A stretch of 64,000 nt of DNA, taken from assembly GCF_963678635.1 (NCBI RefSeq), contig NC_087066.1:38697755-38761754 (forward strand). The letters run 5' to 3'. The position numbers and the translations under genes were made by a program. Each line of letters begins with the position of its first letter. Within the stretch, counting starts at the first letter, position 1. Origin of the DNA: Symsagittifera roscoffensis (lineage: Eukaryota > Xenacoelomorpha > Acoela > Convolutidae). Below are positions 1 through 12,665 of this stretch, piece after piece. Below the pieces are notes generated by a model. That model did not search any database and was not told the DNA's origin. It was given only the letters and a program-made list of their open reading frames with translations.

Positions 1-1548
1 AGCCTTTTTTAAATAAATTGCCTTTATAAAGCAATTTATGACAGAACAAAAAATATTATGAAAGATTGATTTTCTCTGCAGACCAAAATGCAGAAGCCCA
101 AGAAATAGTTTGAAGTTATGACTCCCAAATTAATTAATTTTTTTCTCCTAGCTCACTTAAGGCAGGAAATCAATTGTAAGCCCGGTTTTCCCCTCTTCTA
201 CTCATGAAGCAATTTTGGACAGCCGGACTTCATCTGCACTGTACCAAAATCAATAGCGGATTTAGGGGGGTCGGGAATTTGACCCCCTGCAGACCCAAAG
301 GGTCCCCCTTTGTACAATTTTGAGATAAACAATTTTGGCGACAGACCCTAAATTTTTTCTAGAAGCGCCTTCGGCGCCACTATATACTAATTTTTAGGGG
401 AGGGGGGGGTGTCGTGCGCCAAAAAAAACGCAACTTCTTGGTCAAAGTTTTCACAAAAATTGCCTGAAAACGCATTTTTTGGGCTGTTTTTTCTTCAAAA
501 TTTTACCTGCGGCGCAGAAAAATTGGTCAAAATGGGGTTTTTATAGTGATTTAGGAAGAGCTCAGAAAATCAATTTGGTCGACCTAAAAAAAGTCGAGTT
601 TTTTCGAATTTTTTTGAAAATACGCCCCCTTTCGAGAAAATCTTAGATCCGCCCCTGACAAAAATTAAGTAGCAATCAGACCAAAAACTTATGATACAAA
701 AAACACCTCAAAATAATTACTTCAAAAATTACTGCAATTTTTAGTATTGGCTCTCAACTTATATGCCAAGTTTTGAACCCAATTTTGCTATTCCATTGAT
801 GCCCTAATGAGCAATCCTATTAAAATGAATCGAATGTAATCAATCAGTCTATATTCTACATAATTTTATCGGGCAACCAGTAGCATAATGAGGGAAGGGA
901 GGACAGCCCTTTAATTTGGGTTGCTTGGTCTTCCAACAATCCACACTTATTGATACGATTTTGCAACATCCGCTGCGCCAACGACATTAAGTTTGGCAAA
1001 AACCATTCAGAAAGTTCTCCAAAAGTCATTTTTGGCTTGCTGTTTTTTTTTAAAATTCTGCCCGCGGTGTACAAAAGTTAAGCATCATAGGGTGCTATAA
1101 GTTTTTAGGGGGTTCGAAAGGTCAATCAGGTTGATCTGAAAAAAGAATTCAAAAATAAAGCCGTCACTCTCGAAAAATTCCTGCGGACGCAAGCAGTTAC
1201 TGCGGACAATGTAATCAATTTTTGAAAAATAAAACTCAATCAATTGTCTCTTGAAATGGTCCTCTCTGAAAATCCCATTCGTTTTGCACAGTTAATAATA
1301 ATCAATTTTGAAAAAAAGTTCAAATTAAATTTCACTGTCAATTGTGAAGATAAGAAAATTTAACAATTGAGCAATATCACCAACTCCCGTATTCCCGCGT
1401 GAGGGTAGATAGCTTAAAAAGGTACTTGAGGCATTTTTGTAACCACTTGTAACTAGGTTCTATTAAATGAAAATTTTGCACCAGAATTCCAACGTTAAGG
1501 ATTGCCAAAATTATGAATCTCATTTTAAGGTTCCAATTTTTAACGTTC
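1..1548. other. AT-rich flank without a gene, left of gypsy-1
   Basis: No reading frame of convincing length or content is present on either strand. The stretch is AT-rich with many A and T runs. The only structured part is the MITE-like block at about 249-660. The right edge is fixed by the first bases of the 5' LTR at 1549. Confidence 0.5.
249..660. mobile_element. Possible MITE-like non-autonomous DNA transposon
   Basis: The left end reads TCAATAGCGGATTTAGG and the right end, read on the opposite strand, TCAGGGGCGGATCTAAG. They share a CGGATYTA core, as imperfect terminal inverted repeats would. The inside is non-coding and has local inverted repeats: GACCC/GGGTC around 287-303 and a GGCGCC-flanked palindrome near 367-378. 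A length of about 410 bp fits a MITE. No target-site duplication was found and the family is not identified, so this stays tentative. Confidence 0.3.
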
Positions 1549-1934
1549 TGGAACCTGATCTAAACTACATTTTATTATTGGATAAATTAAATATTAACCA
1601 ATCAAATTCCATCTAACTAACAAACCCACTTATTTGTAAGTGCTGAAATTACTTGTAATTTCAGCACCAGAGAGATTTGAATTTAACTTAGAAATTAGTT
1701 GCCTCTCCAAGAGAACTCCAGCAATCGCAATAAGCCAGTACACTCTAGATCTATTGAGCCTAGCAGAGACTAGTTAAACACTCCTGGGACTAGTAGATAT
1801 AAGAGTAAGATTAGGATTGGTATTAGACTAAGAATTTGCACGAATCTATCCGGCCGAAAAAAAGATAGCGTGACGAGCAGACGGGTGTACCCTATCCGAA
1901 ATTACTCTATGAGTTAAACCTCAAACCTAACTCA
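1549..1934 (+). repeat. 5' LTR of gypsy-1
   Basis: A 386 bp sequence opening TGGAACCTGATC and closing with AACTCA, repeated at 19724-20131. It has the TG...CA ends of LTRs and is followed after 2 nt by a TGG that can start a primer-binding site. The copy at the other end has 26 extra bases near its start and scattered substitutions. It contains a 12 bp inverted repeat at 1640-1667. Confidence 0.85.
1640..1667 (+). promoter_or_regulatory. Perfect 12 bp hairpin inside the gypsy-1 LTR
   Basis: GTGCTGAAATTA and TAATTTCAGCAC flank a 4 nt CTTG loop, giving a perfect stem. The 3' LTR keeps it except for one changed base in the right arm. Its place within the LTR would suit a transcript-processing or protein-binding element, but the role is not shown. 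Confidence 0.5.
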
Positions 1935-1936
1935 TC

Positions 1937-1952
1937 TGGTGCGACCATAAGT
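1937..1952 (+). promoter_or_regulatory. Candidate tRNA primer-binding site of gypsy-1
   Basis: TGGTGCGACCATAAGT begins 2 nt after the LTR's terminal CA. Primer-binding sites begin with TGG because they pair with the CCA end of a tRNA. I could not name the tRNA from memory, so only the position and the TGG start support the call. Confidence 0.45.
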
Positions 1953-3177
1953 CTCAAATAAGTCCTTAAAAAACAAAATAGCTTATAATTAACCAAAAAT
2001 AGATTAAAAATTAGACAAAACATTTTCAAAATGTTACACGACAATAACTTAATTGAAATGTCCTCTACGACTCAATAGATCAGAGCCGCTATTCCGCACA
2101 ATACGAGAACTACCCGTTATTGGAAAAAGACCTCGGACAAGAGACGACATACGACTACCTCGAAACTTACCATTTAGTTTCATGGTTGTACGGCAAAACC
2201 AACACAATTTTTTATATTTAGAATCTTACTAGCAATGAATTTAGATTTTTCATTTGCAAACATAAGATCCTTGAAGGAAATCTTCAATGATAACTCCAGG
2301 CGCTAGATAACATTACTACTGTACAATAACGATTGATAAAAAGACCTCAAATTGTTCCCTCCAACTCTGCAGTAATATATAAAACTATTTGAAAAAATAT
2401 TTATTGAAAACAAAAAACAAAAATTAGTAGCAAGACAATAAATTGTTAGTATATATAAATCATCCTGTTGTTCCAGCTTCATCACCTAAACATAAACAGC
2501 AATCCTAAATCAACTGATATCATCAAAAACTAAAACCTTTTACCAAATAAATTTAAATTATCCTAAACTTAATTTTATTTAATCTTAAACCAGATCATCA
2601 AGGCTTTCCTTGGATTTAAATCAATTTCCTATCTTATAAATTTTAAATTCTGATCATCAAGGCTTATCCTTGGATCAAAAAAAAAACAATTTTGTTCTCC
2701 CCCACCCACTTATCAAGTGTCTAACGACCTCAAAAGTCGATTCACTACCCAACCTTTTCAAAAGACCCAGACTAACAGAATGTTTTTAATCACGCTAACC
2801 ATTCAAATTAGGCTAAATAGTGAAGAACTTCGGTTATTCATCCTTCACTTGACCCCCCCCCCCCTCTTACTTGACCCAGGATAAATCTTAAGCTTGGTAA
2901 GTTTAAATTAGTATCTAACGAACTACTTGCGTTCTAATTATACTTGAACCTTGTGGATCGATTTACTATTATCCAACCCTTGAACACAATCACTACCCCT
3001 AAGTAAGATTAAGTAAGTTAACACCTTAAATTGACTAGCCACGAGAAAGTAAAAATCATTCCTCGGAATCGATATACTTTTCTCTCCACCCTGAACAAAA
3101 ACCAAAAAATCGTAAGGACTAACAGTCTAGGACACTAAAATCACTAATAACTTCTTGCATCCCTCATCCTAAACCTT
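1953..3177 (+). other. Untranslated leader of gypsy-1
   Basis: About 1.2 kb of AT-rich sequence without a usable ORF. Two direct repeats around 2597 and 2653 share ATCAAGGCTT followed by TCCTTGGAT, each able to form a short AAGG/CCTT hairpin. A run of 12 C residues lies at 2853-2864 and is a likely slippage site. Confidence 0.5.
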
Positions 3178-3417
3178 ATGTCATTGAAAAATTTAGGAAA
3201 AAATCAAACAATCGTATTACACAACTGTGAAATATACAACCAAAAGTACAATCTTGTAAAAACCCCACATACACAAACAGTTGGATATAATCGAACAAAA
3301 CGACAAACAATAAAAAGAAAAATTATAAGTAAACAAAGACAGATAACACGAAAAAGATTTTCAAAAAATAGAAATGCATTCTCAGAATCAGAAGTCAGTA
3401 GTCTAGTCGCACTATAA
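3178..3417 (+). pseudogene. Lys/Arg-rich ORF fragment in the 5' region of gypsy-1
   Basis: A 79-codon frame opening with ATG and rich in Lys, Arg, Asn and Gln, in the same A-rich strand as the rest of the element. No domain is recognised. It may be the first piece of an N-terminal gag extension broken by mutation, since further frame pieces follow up to 5300. It could also be chance in an A-rich sequence. Confidence 0.25.
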
Positions 3418-3601
3418 AAATTAAAAGAATCATTAAACTAAAATTGCCCAATCCATGATCAGTTATATTTTTCCGATTCAAAAACAACTTCAAACTCATC
3501 AAAAAGAGGAAAAAATAGAATAAAAAAGAAATATAAAAACAAACCAGTACATCTATACAATTAGAATCATTCAATTAGACATTTTGATAATATTATATTA
3601 A

Positions 3602-4582
3602 CAGTCATCAAACGAAAAAATCAGCAACACTCAAAGTGACGAAAGTCCAGACGAAGAAGCAGTTTTTCCCTTTATTATAAATTCACTCAGTGATCGAGGA
3701 CAAACACGCTTTTGCAAAAATTTACTTGTAAATTTGTTTGAACCAGGAATCAGCCCATGCAAATCAGAATTCCCAGATATAAAAATCAAAAGACAAGTTA
3801 TAGAACATTATTTGAAAGACATATGTAACCTTACACAACAATACGGAATCTACACCATAGAATTCAGCACACCAAGAACACTTCATGGTAAATATGTTAT
3901 ACAAACAGACGATATTGATTTAGAATTTTCAAAAGTATTCACAGAATCTAACAAAAACATACAATATCAAAACTCACAGAGAGCAAACTCAATATTCACC
4001 AACGAAGTTTTTGCAATAATATATAGTTATTTATCTATATTAGAAAGAACAGAAGCTCAAAGTACATCACCAGTCCAAGCATCAAAACATACAAAAGTAA
4101 GAAACAAAATGGCCGCATTTTCAACTTTTTTAAACGCAATCCGTGAAAATTTTACCAATAATGATGTCTCATAAAACGCTAAACATGATTTACAAAAGAT
4201 ACTAGCATGGTTTACAATTGATTATTTTACACATAATATCGATTTAATTGAAGAAGCAAGAAAAAACTTTAGACCCCAAAGTAACAATGACGACACTGTC
4301 ATTGCAGAACAATCAGATTACGTTTGGGAACCCGAATGGTCTCATCCAGCATTTTTAAATTTCCCAGCAGATATCTCAAGTCAAGCAATAAGTACAATAT
4401 CTTTTCACAAAGATTATGTAAAAGTTATACCACTAACAATTGATGCAACACCTTTAAATTATAATACATTTTTACCTGATACACAAAATAACAGCTTAAA
4501 TTCAACAGTTATACATCATGAAATTTCAATGGAATTAGAAACCTTACACAACAGGATATTCAAACACCATCAGACTTCATAA
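3602..4582 (+). pseudogene. Decayed ORF upstream of gag in gypsy-1, function unknown
   Basis: A 327-codon frame opens after a stop at 3599 and runs to TAA at 4580, with a single internal TAA at 4172-4174. Composition stays protein-like on both sides of that stop: acidic stretches, aromatic residues and few Cys. No ATG was seen at its start, so a missing 5' part or an upstream frameshift is likely. It lies between the leader and the capsid region, where an N-terminal gag or matrix-like part would sit. No family is recognised. Confidence 0.5.
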
Positions 4583-5358
4583 AAGAAGAGATAGTTTAAA
4601 CAACAGTAACAACTACACAACAAAGTATCTCACCAATACGTCCAAACCTCACAACACCTAAAAATAAAAATGCAACATTACCACAAGTAACCTTATTACA
4701 ATCGACCGTTAAATCTTCGGTTGCCCCAGAATTTTCACATACGGACTATCAGACATATAGACCAATGACAAAACCATCAAAAACAAGAAAAACGTTCACA
4801 AAAAACAGTTTTGCAGAACACAAATATAATTATGTAAATCAGTCAAAAACAAATCAAATCCCCCGAAAAAATATACAAAACCTAAACCACGTATGTTCCC
4901 ACTATTGGAATCTTCCAAATACATCGACCAGTTCAGTAAATTTTTAAGATAACCCACACGCTCCACAGGATAATAGTGAAAATTACCCATTTTTTCAACA
5001 AAAATAGGAATAAACAACAAACACCTTATTGCACAAATTACTTATCATCCGATGATGATGATTATCATCAACCAGACATTTTTGCACCATATACCCAGGA
5101 ATGTTGAACACAAAGACCGCGACAATCTCAACCATCACAAAATATAAAGATTTACCCTCAAAATCCAACAGATATACAGAATCAACAACCAATGCATATA
5201 CAGAACTCAAATAACGCACAATCTTTTCAACCTATACAACCACAAAACCCAATGACTATGCATTCTTACCAACCAACTCAAATGCAAACGAAATACCACT
5301 ACCATATTATTTACAACAACATGAAATAACAAAAAATCAACTGACAAATTTCTCACAA
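4583..5358 (+). other. Gln/Asn/Pro-rich remnant between the 5' ORF and gag of gypsy-1
   Basis: Short frame pieces rich in Gln, Asn, Pro and Met, broken by stops about every 60 codons, continue the A-rich coding-like texture. They look like a low-complexity gag linker that has lost its frame. Minus-strand frames here are complements of this low-complexity sequence and were not called. Confidence 0.35.
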
Positions 5359-6009
5359 ATGCCAAATGCCGCAGAATCACTACAGATGACTATGAATCCA
5401 TACCTCATGGGTGGATCATCAATAACATCAAATAAACCACTGATGGTATTCACAGGCACAGACCCTGAATATTCTGTAGAAGACTATTTAAACGCAGTCA
5501 CAGCAAATTTAATTTTAAATATAGGACTCGAACCAATTAATACGCCACTCCATCAAAATTGGATACATAGACGCGCAGCGTTAATCCAAACAACATTAGA
5601 TGGCGCAGCCCAAAAATGGTTTTCAGTACTACCTAAAGACATAAAATCAGATTGGAAAAGATTCACCCAAGAATTTTCAAAATTGTTTGATTCTGAAAGA
5701 AACAAACAACATCAAAGAGTTTTATGCAACGACATTCGCAGATTACCAAATGAAACAATCAAACAATTAGCAGTTCGAATCGAAACACTAGTTCGAAAAG
5801 CATATTCACTCAATACACATGATTACAAAAACACAAAAATGACAGAAATTTTAATGATGACCTTAACACCTCAATTAAGGAAAATAGCTATAAAAAAGAG
5901 AGCATCTCACCCCTCATCAATTCGAGAACCAGATTTAGATTTCAGAAAATTAGTTGATAAATTAGAACAAGCAGAAATCACGATGAAACTTGAAGAACAG
6001 AAAATCTAA
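5359..6009 (+). pseudogene. gag: Gag capsid region of gypsy-1 (Retrotrans_gag type)
   Basis: A 216-codon frame with ATG at 5359. Residues about 35-180 have the layout of the retrotransposon gag capsid family: a Tyr-rich segment, a Trp-containing block followed by an amphipathic helix (around GAAQKWFSVLP), and a conserved arginine/leucine helix (around RRLPNETIKQLAVR). A Lys/Glu helix ends the frame. Such proteins assemble the cytoplasmic particle that packages element RNA. The stop at 6007 is premature, because the zinc-knuckle part follows in another frame at 6105. The best-preserved domain of gypsy-1. Confidence 0.75.
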
Positions 6010-6104
6010 AACTACAGTATGTTAATCGAATTGAAACAAATACTACACAAATAAACAACATACACGATTCAAATGCAGACCTAACTGAACAAATCACCAA
6101 AATT

Positions 6105-6626
6105 TTGAACATATATGAGAAAAATCCCAATTTCAAAGGAAAACCATCTTTCAAGAAATGGTGTAATTATTGCCGACGATACGGACACAGTATTGCCGAA
6201 TGTAGACAAAAACAACAAGACAATCAGAATAAACCTCAAAAGCACAAAGAACCAAATAAATCATTCTATCAATATATGAAAAAAGATAAAACCTACCAAA
6301 CAAGAATATATACAGTATTAATAGCTCTGGAAAACCACTTCCAGGCAACTCAAATTATTCAAGAAATCAATCACCATATAACTCCAGTTATAGAGGTAGA
6401 TCGCCCGAACAACCAAATTCACGAAATTTCTCACAGAACAGATATAGTCGATCGAATAGCCAAAACAAACAAAATAGAAATAACTATTCACGATCGAATT
6501 TCAACACAAAAGAATTTATTTCTGCATCCAGTTCCCATTCAAACCCAACGAATAGACACTATTCCAACAATAGATCACAAAAATCATCATACAACAGAAA
6601 TAGAAACTATACTATTCAAACAATAG
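6105..6626 (+). pseudogene. gag: Nucleocapsid part of gag with one CCHC zinc knuckle (gypsy-1)
   Basis: Bases 6162-6203 encode a C-x2-C-x4-H-x4-C knuckle (starts CNYC), the RNA-binding motif of gag nucleocapsids. Basic sequence follows. Near 6300 the biologically sensible frame changes: another frame continues as a Ser/Asn/Arg/Tyr-rich tail to about 6630, while the listed frame becomes meaningless. So at least two frameshifts separate capsid, knuckle and basic tail. In an intact element these would be one gag protein. Confidence 0.7.
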
Positions 6627-6639
6627 GAATATAAGTTAT

Positions 6640-7308
6640 TCAAATAACAGAAACCAACGTTACCAAAACAACAGATCAAGAAACAATTCTTACAACAGAT
6701 CTAACCTTCAAGGAAACAGAAACAATTACTATAATAGGTCAAGAAATAACTCGCAAAGTAGGAATTCCAACTATAATAATCAAAGAAACTATTCTCAATC
6801 ACCTTATCGAAACAACAATTGTTACCCTGATTCTCAACACAAATATAGAAGTAACACACCGAAACATTAGCGACAAATTAACCAGGTACAAACAACTGAA
6901 GAAACACCTTCAGACGCCCCTGGTATTGACAACACAGAAAGTACCGAACAAATATTAAACCACATTAATTGTGAATCAACAGATACTGAAAGTGATACAG
7001 ATAATACCATCTCAGTAAACATGATTACAGTCGAAAACTACTATGAATCTATCATATATGAAAAACCCTTTAGTTCACACATAAATGAAAATCAATTGAA
7101 ACTTCTTCATAACTATTACACTAGCCCCATTAGCAATAATACCCGAACTACACAAAAACACTGTAACACTGTAATTAAACCTGATAAAAAAGACAAAGTA
7201 CAATGCTCAAACACAAAACATTTTTATCAAAACATACAAAAAAAACAACCGAGAGAAAAAATTGGGACAATCCCATTTCTCTTAGAGAGTCCAAGAAGTA
7301 AAGAATTT
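6640..7308 (+). other. Broken gag-pol junction of gypsy-1
   Basis: Asn/Ser/Arg/Tyr-rich low-complexity sequence to about 6870, then short Thr/Glu-rich frames. A 96-codon frame at 7021-7311 may be a linker before the protease. No domain is recognised in this part. Confidence 0.35.
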
Positions 7309-8150
7309 TAACCACCAGACCTTGAAATTGATTTTTTAATCGACTCAGGAGCAAAATCAAATATCATTAACATTCCCACATGGAATGAAATCAAAACATT
7401 ACATCCGAATTTAACACCTCTTGAAACATCTAGAAAGTTAGCAACAGCACAAGGATCAACATTAGTAAATTATGGAAAAATCCAACTTTCCTTGTTCCCA
7501 CAAGAACAATGGAACAAAACAAAATTTTGAACAAGCCATTCAAACAAACATTTCATATTACTGATATTAAGCACAATATCATTGGCATACCGTTTATAAC
7601 TAAATATATACCAACAATAAACATATTCAATAGTAACATCCATATCAAAGATAAATATACAAAAACGAAAAACACAGCCTTAACATTCTTTCAAAGATTA
7701 AACAAACAACCACCATTTTTCTCAAAATTTTACCCCATTTATAATCAAGAACGAAAACACCTGAAACCACTATCGGGAAACGTATATAAATTTTCAATAA
7801 AACAAGTTCATCAGTATGACAAAAGTCAAAACAAACAACAACGTTTCATGTCAGATTTCGAATTTAAGCCCATTCACAAGTTTTTCAAAATTACAATATC
7901 ATCCATAAAATACTTGAAAAACACAAATTCCGATATTATTTCACTACACGTGAATATTAAAACACCATATCAAATAACATTATCCTTGGGACTCTTAGGA
8001 TATTGTGAAACAAATGCTACAACTTCACCTGTACATGAAGTAGCATATCGAGTAAATAATATATTACAACTATTAGACATTTGTCAATCAACAATTCTTA
8101 ACGAAGAATTATCCATAATTAATATAATAAGTAATGAAAAAAAAATTTAG
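7309..8150 (+). pseudogene. pol: Aspartic protease and linker to RT (gypsy-1)
   Basis: Bases 7342-7350 encode Asp-Ser-Gly within LIDSGA, the catalytic motif of a retroviral-type aspartic protease that cuts gag and pol. This frame stops near 7530. A second frame from about 7509 has the later protease landmark (IIGIPF, like the usual I-(L/I)-G block) near 7575, then a ~180-residue linker up to 8150. One frameshift thus splits the protease. The retained DSG shows inactivation came by frame loss and not by loss of the active site. Confidence 0.7.
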
Positions 8151-8224
8151 ATTTTTTCACAAAAACACCATATTTTAAACCAACATTTAATATAACAAAT
8201 TATACAAAAGAACAACAAAAATTT

Positions 8225-9690
8225 TTGACAATGTTTAATTTTCAACATTCACAAATAACGCAAAATGAATTTGATAAATTAGCCAAAAAACTGATAAAAT
8301 ATTCAACAGTCATTGGAAAAATTAGTTCATCACTACACCTTCCATTAAAACTTGAAGCAGTTTTCAAAAAACAAAGAGCAAGTAAAGTACCGATTCATTT
8401 ACACGACAAGGTAAATAGATTACTTGATACTTTAGAACAAAATGAAATTATATCAACAATAAAAAAAAGGACAAACAAAAGGTAATACATTCATCAACCC
8501 TGTTATCATTCTAGCAAAAGGTGAATCACTAAAAATAGTTCTAGATGCTAGATATCTCAATTCACTAATTGACGAATCAAAATCTAATTGGCCCATTGAA
8601 CCAATACAAGTTATCTTAACAAAGATAAATGGTAAGTACTTCACAACCGCAGATATGAATAGTGCTTACAATCAAATGCCACTAGATGAACTATCACGAC
8701 GATTAACACAATTTGTTATTGGAAATCAACAATACGAATTTAATCGATTATTCTATGGAAGATCCATAGGACCAGCAGCTTTTTCAGCTTTTATGAGTAA
8801 AATTTTTAGACCACTAATACTCAAGAAAAATGTAATCACATATTTAGATGATAATTTTATGCAATCACAAACTAAAGACGAAGTGTTTTCAGTTTTGGAA
8901 CAATATCATAAGATACTTCAGAACAAAAATATGAAAGCAGCCCCCGATAAATCAAATTTCTTCTTAATACGCGTTAAATTTTTAGGACATAATATTGAAC
9001 AAAACACTATCACCCCATTAAAATCACGCATTGTTTCAATTCAAAAACTTCAACCATCTACAAATAAAATTAAATCCAAGATTCCTTGGAATGTTGAATT
9101 TCTTAAGTAAATATGTTTACAAAATGCAATTATACTTAAGACCTTTCTATAACATCCTCAGACAACAAAATAATTTTGAATGGACCACTGAACATCAAAC
9201 ACGATTTGAAGAAATTAAAAAACTTTTAACAGAACAAATTTCAAACACAATTCCAGATCCAAACCAACCATTCTATGAAATGTGCGATCCTTCAAATTTT
9301 GGCATCGGCGCAGCATTATTACAATCACATAGTGGAACAAATAAAATGAATCTTATATCAGCAAATTCACGATTATTCACACAAGCCGAGCTACGACTCT
9401 CATTTCTAATGAGAGAATGTACAGCTATAATATACACACTTACAGAATACGAATTTCTGATACTTGGATCAAAACACCCAACAGTTTTATTTACAGATCA
9501 TAAACCAATTGTATTTCTTTTCACACAAAAATCAAATCCTAATCATAGAGTTTATAGATTTCAACTAAACTTAATGAAACTCCCAAACTTACCTATAGTT
9601 TGGACAGCAGGAAAAAACCTTGCATTACCAGATACATTAAGTAGAAAAACGTCACCTGGACTACTTACACATCAAAAAAAAAACAGTTGA
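8225..9690 (+). pseudogene. pol: Reverse transcriptase and RNase H of gypsy-1
   Basis: Three overlapping frame pieces (8225-8485, about 8486-9110, 9031-9690) cover RT and RNase H. Motif A is visible as FTTADMNSAY near 8640, motif B-like sequence near 8760, and motif C as ITYLDD near 8840. The RT connection and RNase H follow, with CDPSNFGIGAALLQ near 9284 and TDHKPI near 9495. In many gypsy RNase H proteins the first block reads CDAS; here Ala is Pro. Frameshifts lie near 8480 and 9060-9110. The enzyme would copy element RNA into DNA in the particle. Confidence 0.8.
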
Positions 9691-10139
9691 AATACCAAAA
9701 AATATCAAATTTTATCTCGCAAAAGATGAAACCTCACCCCGATTAAAATGAAAACACGCAGTAAAAACTGACATTGATCAATCACAAATAAATAATCTAC
9801 AACATTTCCCACTCTACCTAGATTGCCAAACTAATCACTATGAAGTTGATTTATTAGGTACATCTACCTTTAAACCAATTCCATACTCACAATGAATAAA
9901 AAATAATACTCAACAAAAGAAAATAAAAAAATAACCGCATAAAAAAGACCTTTTTCCATTAAAACAAAACCAGCAAAAGCTGATACCACAATTTTAGGAA
10001 GCAAAACACTCCTTCGATATTTCCGAAAATTTAATAATACAACAATCAATGAAAATACAGATCTTTTAGAATATCAATTAGATGATTCTAAACTTCCCTG
10101 TCTCCCGTTGAGTATGATACTGATAGCATTTAACATCTC
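9691..10139 (+). other. Decayed linker between RNase H and integrase (gypsy-1)
   Basis: Short frames broken by stops, still A-rich and protein-like in places (Leu/Pro/Asp/Tyr content near 9780-9890). No domain is recognised. It corresponds to the tether between RNase H and integrase in an intact pol. Confidence 0.4.
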
Positions 10140-11647
10140 CCATACAAAAAAAACAAAAGGACACTCAGGATCAGAAAAGACATACTCGAATTTCACATAA
10201 AATTTTTATTTTCCAAATGCCCCAATTTGGATAAAAGTATTATGCAATGATTGTATAATATGTCAATTGAACAAACCTTATCCAAATCAAAATCAAATAG
10301 CACAGAAACAAGATTTCAAAGGACAAAGCTTACATTTCAACCATAGAATTTCATTCGACACAAAAGGACCAATTTCACCATCCTCTGAAGGAAATTTTTA
10401 CATTATGGTCATTGTTGATGTATTCACGCACTATGTAGCACTCAATCCAGTACCACATTGTAATGCTTATTATGCCTACACAACACTTTACGAACACTGG
10501 ATAGCTAAATTCAGATTACCCGAAATCCTAGTTACAGACAACGGTACAGAATTTATTAATAATGAAAATATCACACTATGCCACTTATACAACATTAAAC
10601 ATAAACCATGTACATCTCATGCACCTTCGACAAACGGTTTAGTCGAAGGTATGAACCGTTCATTACGAGAATATCTTAATATCTTAGATGTATCATTATT
10701 GGAAATGATACACGATACACAGAATGGTCAAGAAATGTAAAATTATATCCCTTATCATACAATTCACAGATAACGACAACCTTAGGAATGTCACCGTATG
10801 AAATGTTTTTAATCAAAAACCAAGAAAACCAGTTATGTTCACAGCAAATGCCCACAAAAATGCACAAGGTCATTGCAAACCAAATAAAGATTCACTATGC
10901 TATAATCTACCATTACACACACATGATGAAGATCATTTTCATCACCCACAAATTCTCAAATTAGCCTCCGGCACACATACCGAATGGACTTTAAAAAGAG
11001 ATAAAAAGCACAATGACATCTACCAAAATGTAACAAATAAATTGTTACAAAGGCAAAACGTTAACAGCCAAATTAATTCTTGTTTTATGCCAGCCACAGA
11101 TTTAAAAATTGGAACATTTTTCTTAATACCCAATTTCACTACTCAAAAAGGAATCTCCAAAAAATCACAACCACTTCGCAAAGGACCATACCAAATAATT
11201 GCCAAACCCACTGAAGTAACATACAAACTCACAGATTCAACTAAAAAAGAAATTGTTCAACTTCGTAACAATTTATTACCTTACTACCCAAAAGAATACG
11301 CATTACGCGAATTAACTCAATTATATTCTTTTACATGTTTAAAGGTTATTCAAAATAATACATAAACAGAACAAGAAACAAATTCAAATGACGACATTCA
11401 TCATAAACAAAATCAAAAACAAAAAACAACTCATAACAATATAAAAACACCAGACCCAAAAATATCCCAAAAAGTAAGAAAAAACAGGAAAATGCTAGAA
11501 AATTTTTTACCAGAAGAACAAATAGAAAAATCAGAACACAGAGAATCATCACGACTTAGAAACCAACCACGTAAAAATTACAACACATTCATCCCACAAT
11601 CTAAAATATTAAACAAAATTGAATTTCGAAAACAATTTTATTTTTAA
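10140..11647 (+). pseudogene. pol: Integrase of gypsy-1 with C-terminal GPY-type module and tail
   Basis: An HHCC zinc region is visible in pieces at about 10160-10265 (ending C-x2-C). The DD35E core follows in the 10267-10740 frame: Asp in FDTKGP, Asp in VTDNGTEF and Glu in NGLVEG, with exactly 35 residues between the last two. After a frameshift the 10835-11365 frame has a KGPYQI block, the GPY/F module that helps target-DNA binding. The same frame goes past TAA at 11363 to a stop at 11645 as a basic, Gln-rich tail. It would insert element cDNA into the genome. Confidence 0.8.
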
Positions 11648-12554
11648 AATCAATCATTTATACACCTCTAAATCATTTTGAACTTTCATATTTTCAAGAT
11701 AACATGCTGAAACATGCGCAGCAGTTCTAGTTCAAATTCAGCCAATAGGATTCCCTCAAATCCGTCACCTTCAATATCTCTAACACAAACCTACTAGCCG
11801 ATAGATATTAATCTCCAGGCATATCTATAACTATAACTTTCCAACCTCCAGGTCAAAAATAAGCAAATTGCTAAAATTTGATAACTAAAATAAACACCAC
11901 TATAATGTTACAGCCCTCCCCTATCAAATAATGCAAATATGAACAATATTTTTCCAACTTAGACCTCAAAAACCCTCCAACCAAAAATGGCAAATTAGCC
12001 CAAAGTAAAAAAGACCCATGATCATTTGGCCTAAAGTACAAATTTTTCAAAAATACTCCAGATTACCCAACAAATAAAAACAAAGCAAGGAAAACCTCCC
12101 GAGCACCATAAAATTAGCCTCCAACAATATTTAACAAAACTCAACCCACTTGTCAAAAAATCAATAAATAATCCGACCACACTTGAGTTTTGCCCCAGAA
12201 GTTCAAAAATTATTCGACAAACGAATCATTTCTTAAATGCTTCTCTCTTTAACAGTCAATACTTTAAAAAATATAACCATAAACTTTTTCATAAAAATTT
12301 TCATTCTATTTAAACTTTTGCTAATATTTTTTATTGAAACTTTTGAAGCCCTAATAATCCTTTTAATAATTTTTTGCAATATTTTTTAAATTTTCTACTC
12401 CCTCTTTGCAATATTTCTTCAACTTTCTCAAATCATTGACCACAATCACAGGTACGATAATTCAAAGTCTATTTAAATGATATGAACAAATTTTAGTAAA
12501 ACAGATATTTTTTTACTATTCGTATTTTTCATCACATTTTTATCATCCCTAATT
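11648..12554 (+). other. Non-coding AT-rich gap between pol and the env-side ORFs (gypsy-1)
   Basis: About 900 bases without a supportable frame. T-rich stretches near 12240-12420 (polypyrimidine runs) could have held a splice acceptor for a subgenomic env-side transcript, as in other env-bearing gypsy elements. No single site stands out. Confidence 0.4.
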
Positions 12555-12665
12555 ATGACAATGTGCAAATGTGTAAAAAAGGCAATAGTCACATTCGCCT
12601 TAGCAATATTCTTTTTAATTCTTTTCATCGAAGAATATTACAATAAACATAAATCTTCCCACTAA
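12555..12665 (+). CDS. 36-codon frame with one predicted membrane segment (gypsy-1)
   Basis: ATG at 12555, stop at 12663. Residues about 9-25 are a hydrophobic run with Ala, Ile, Phe and Leu, preceded by Cys and Lys, like a signal-anchor. A frame open from about 12619 overlaps it and continues as the Pro/Ser/Thr-rich ORF to 13806. The two may be one type II membrane protein split by a frameshift. It could equally be an independent small ORF. Confidence 0.35.
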   Translation: MTMCKCVKKAIVTFALAIFFLILFIEEYYNKHKSSH

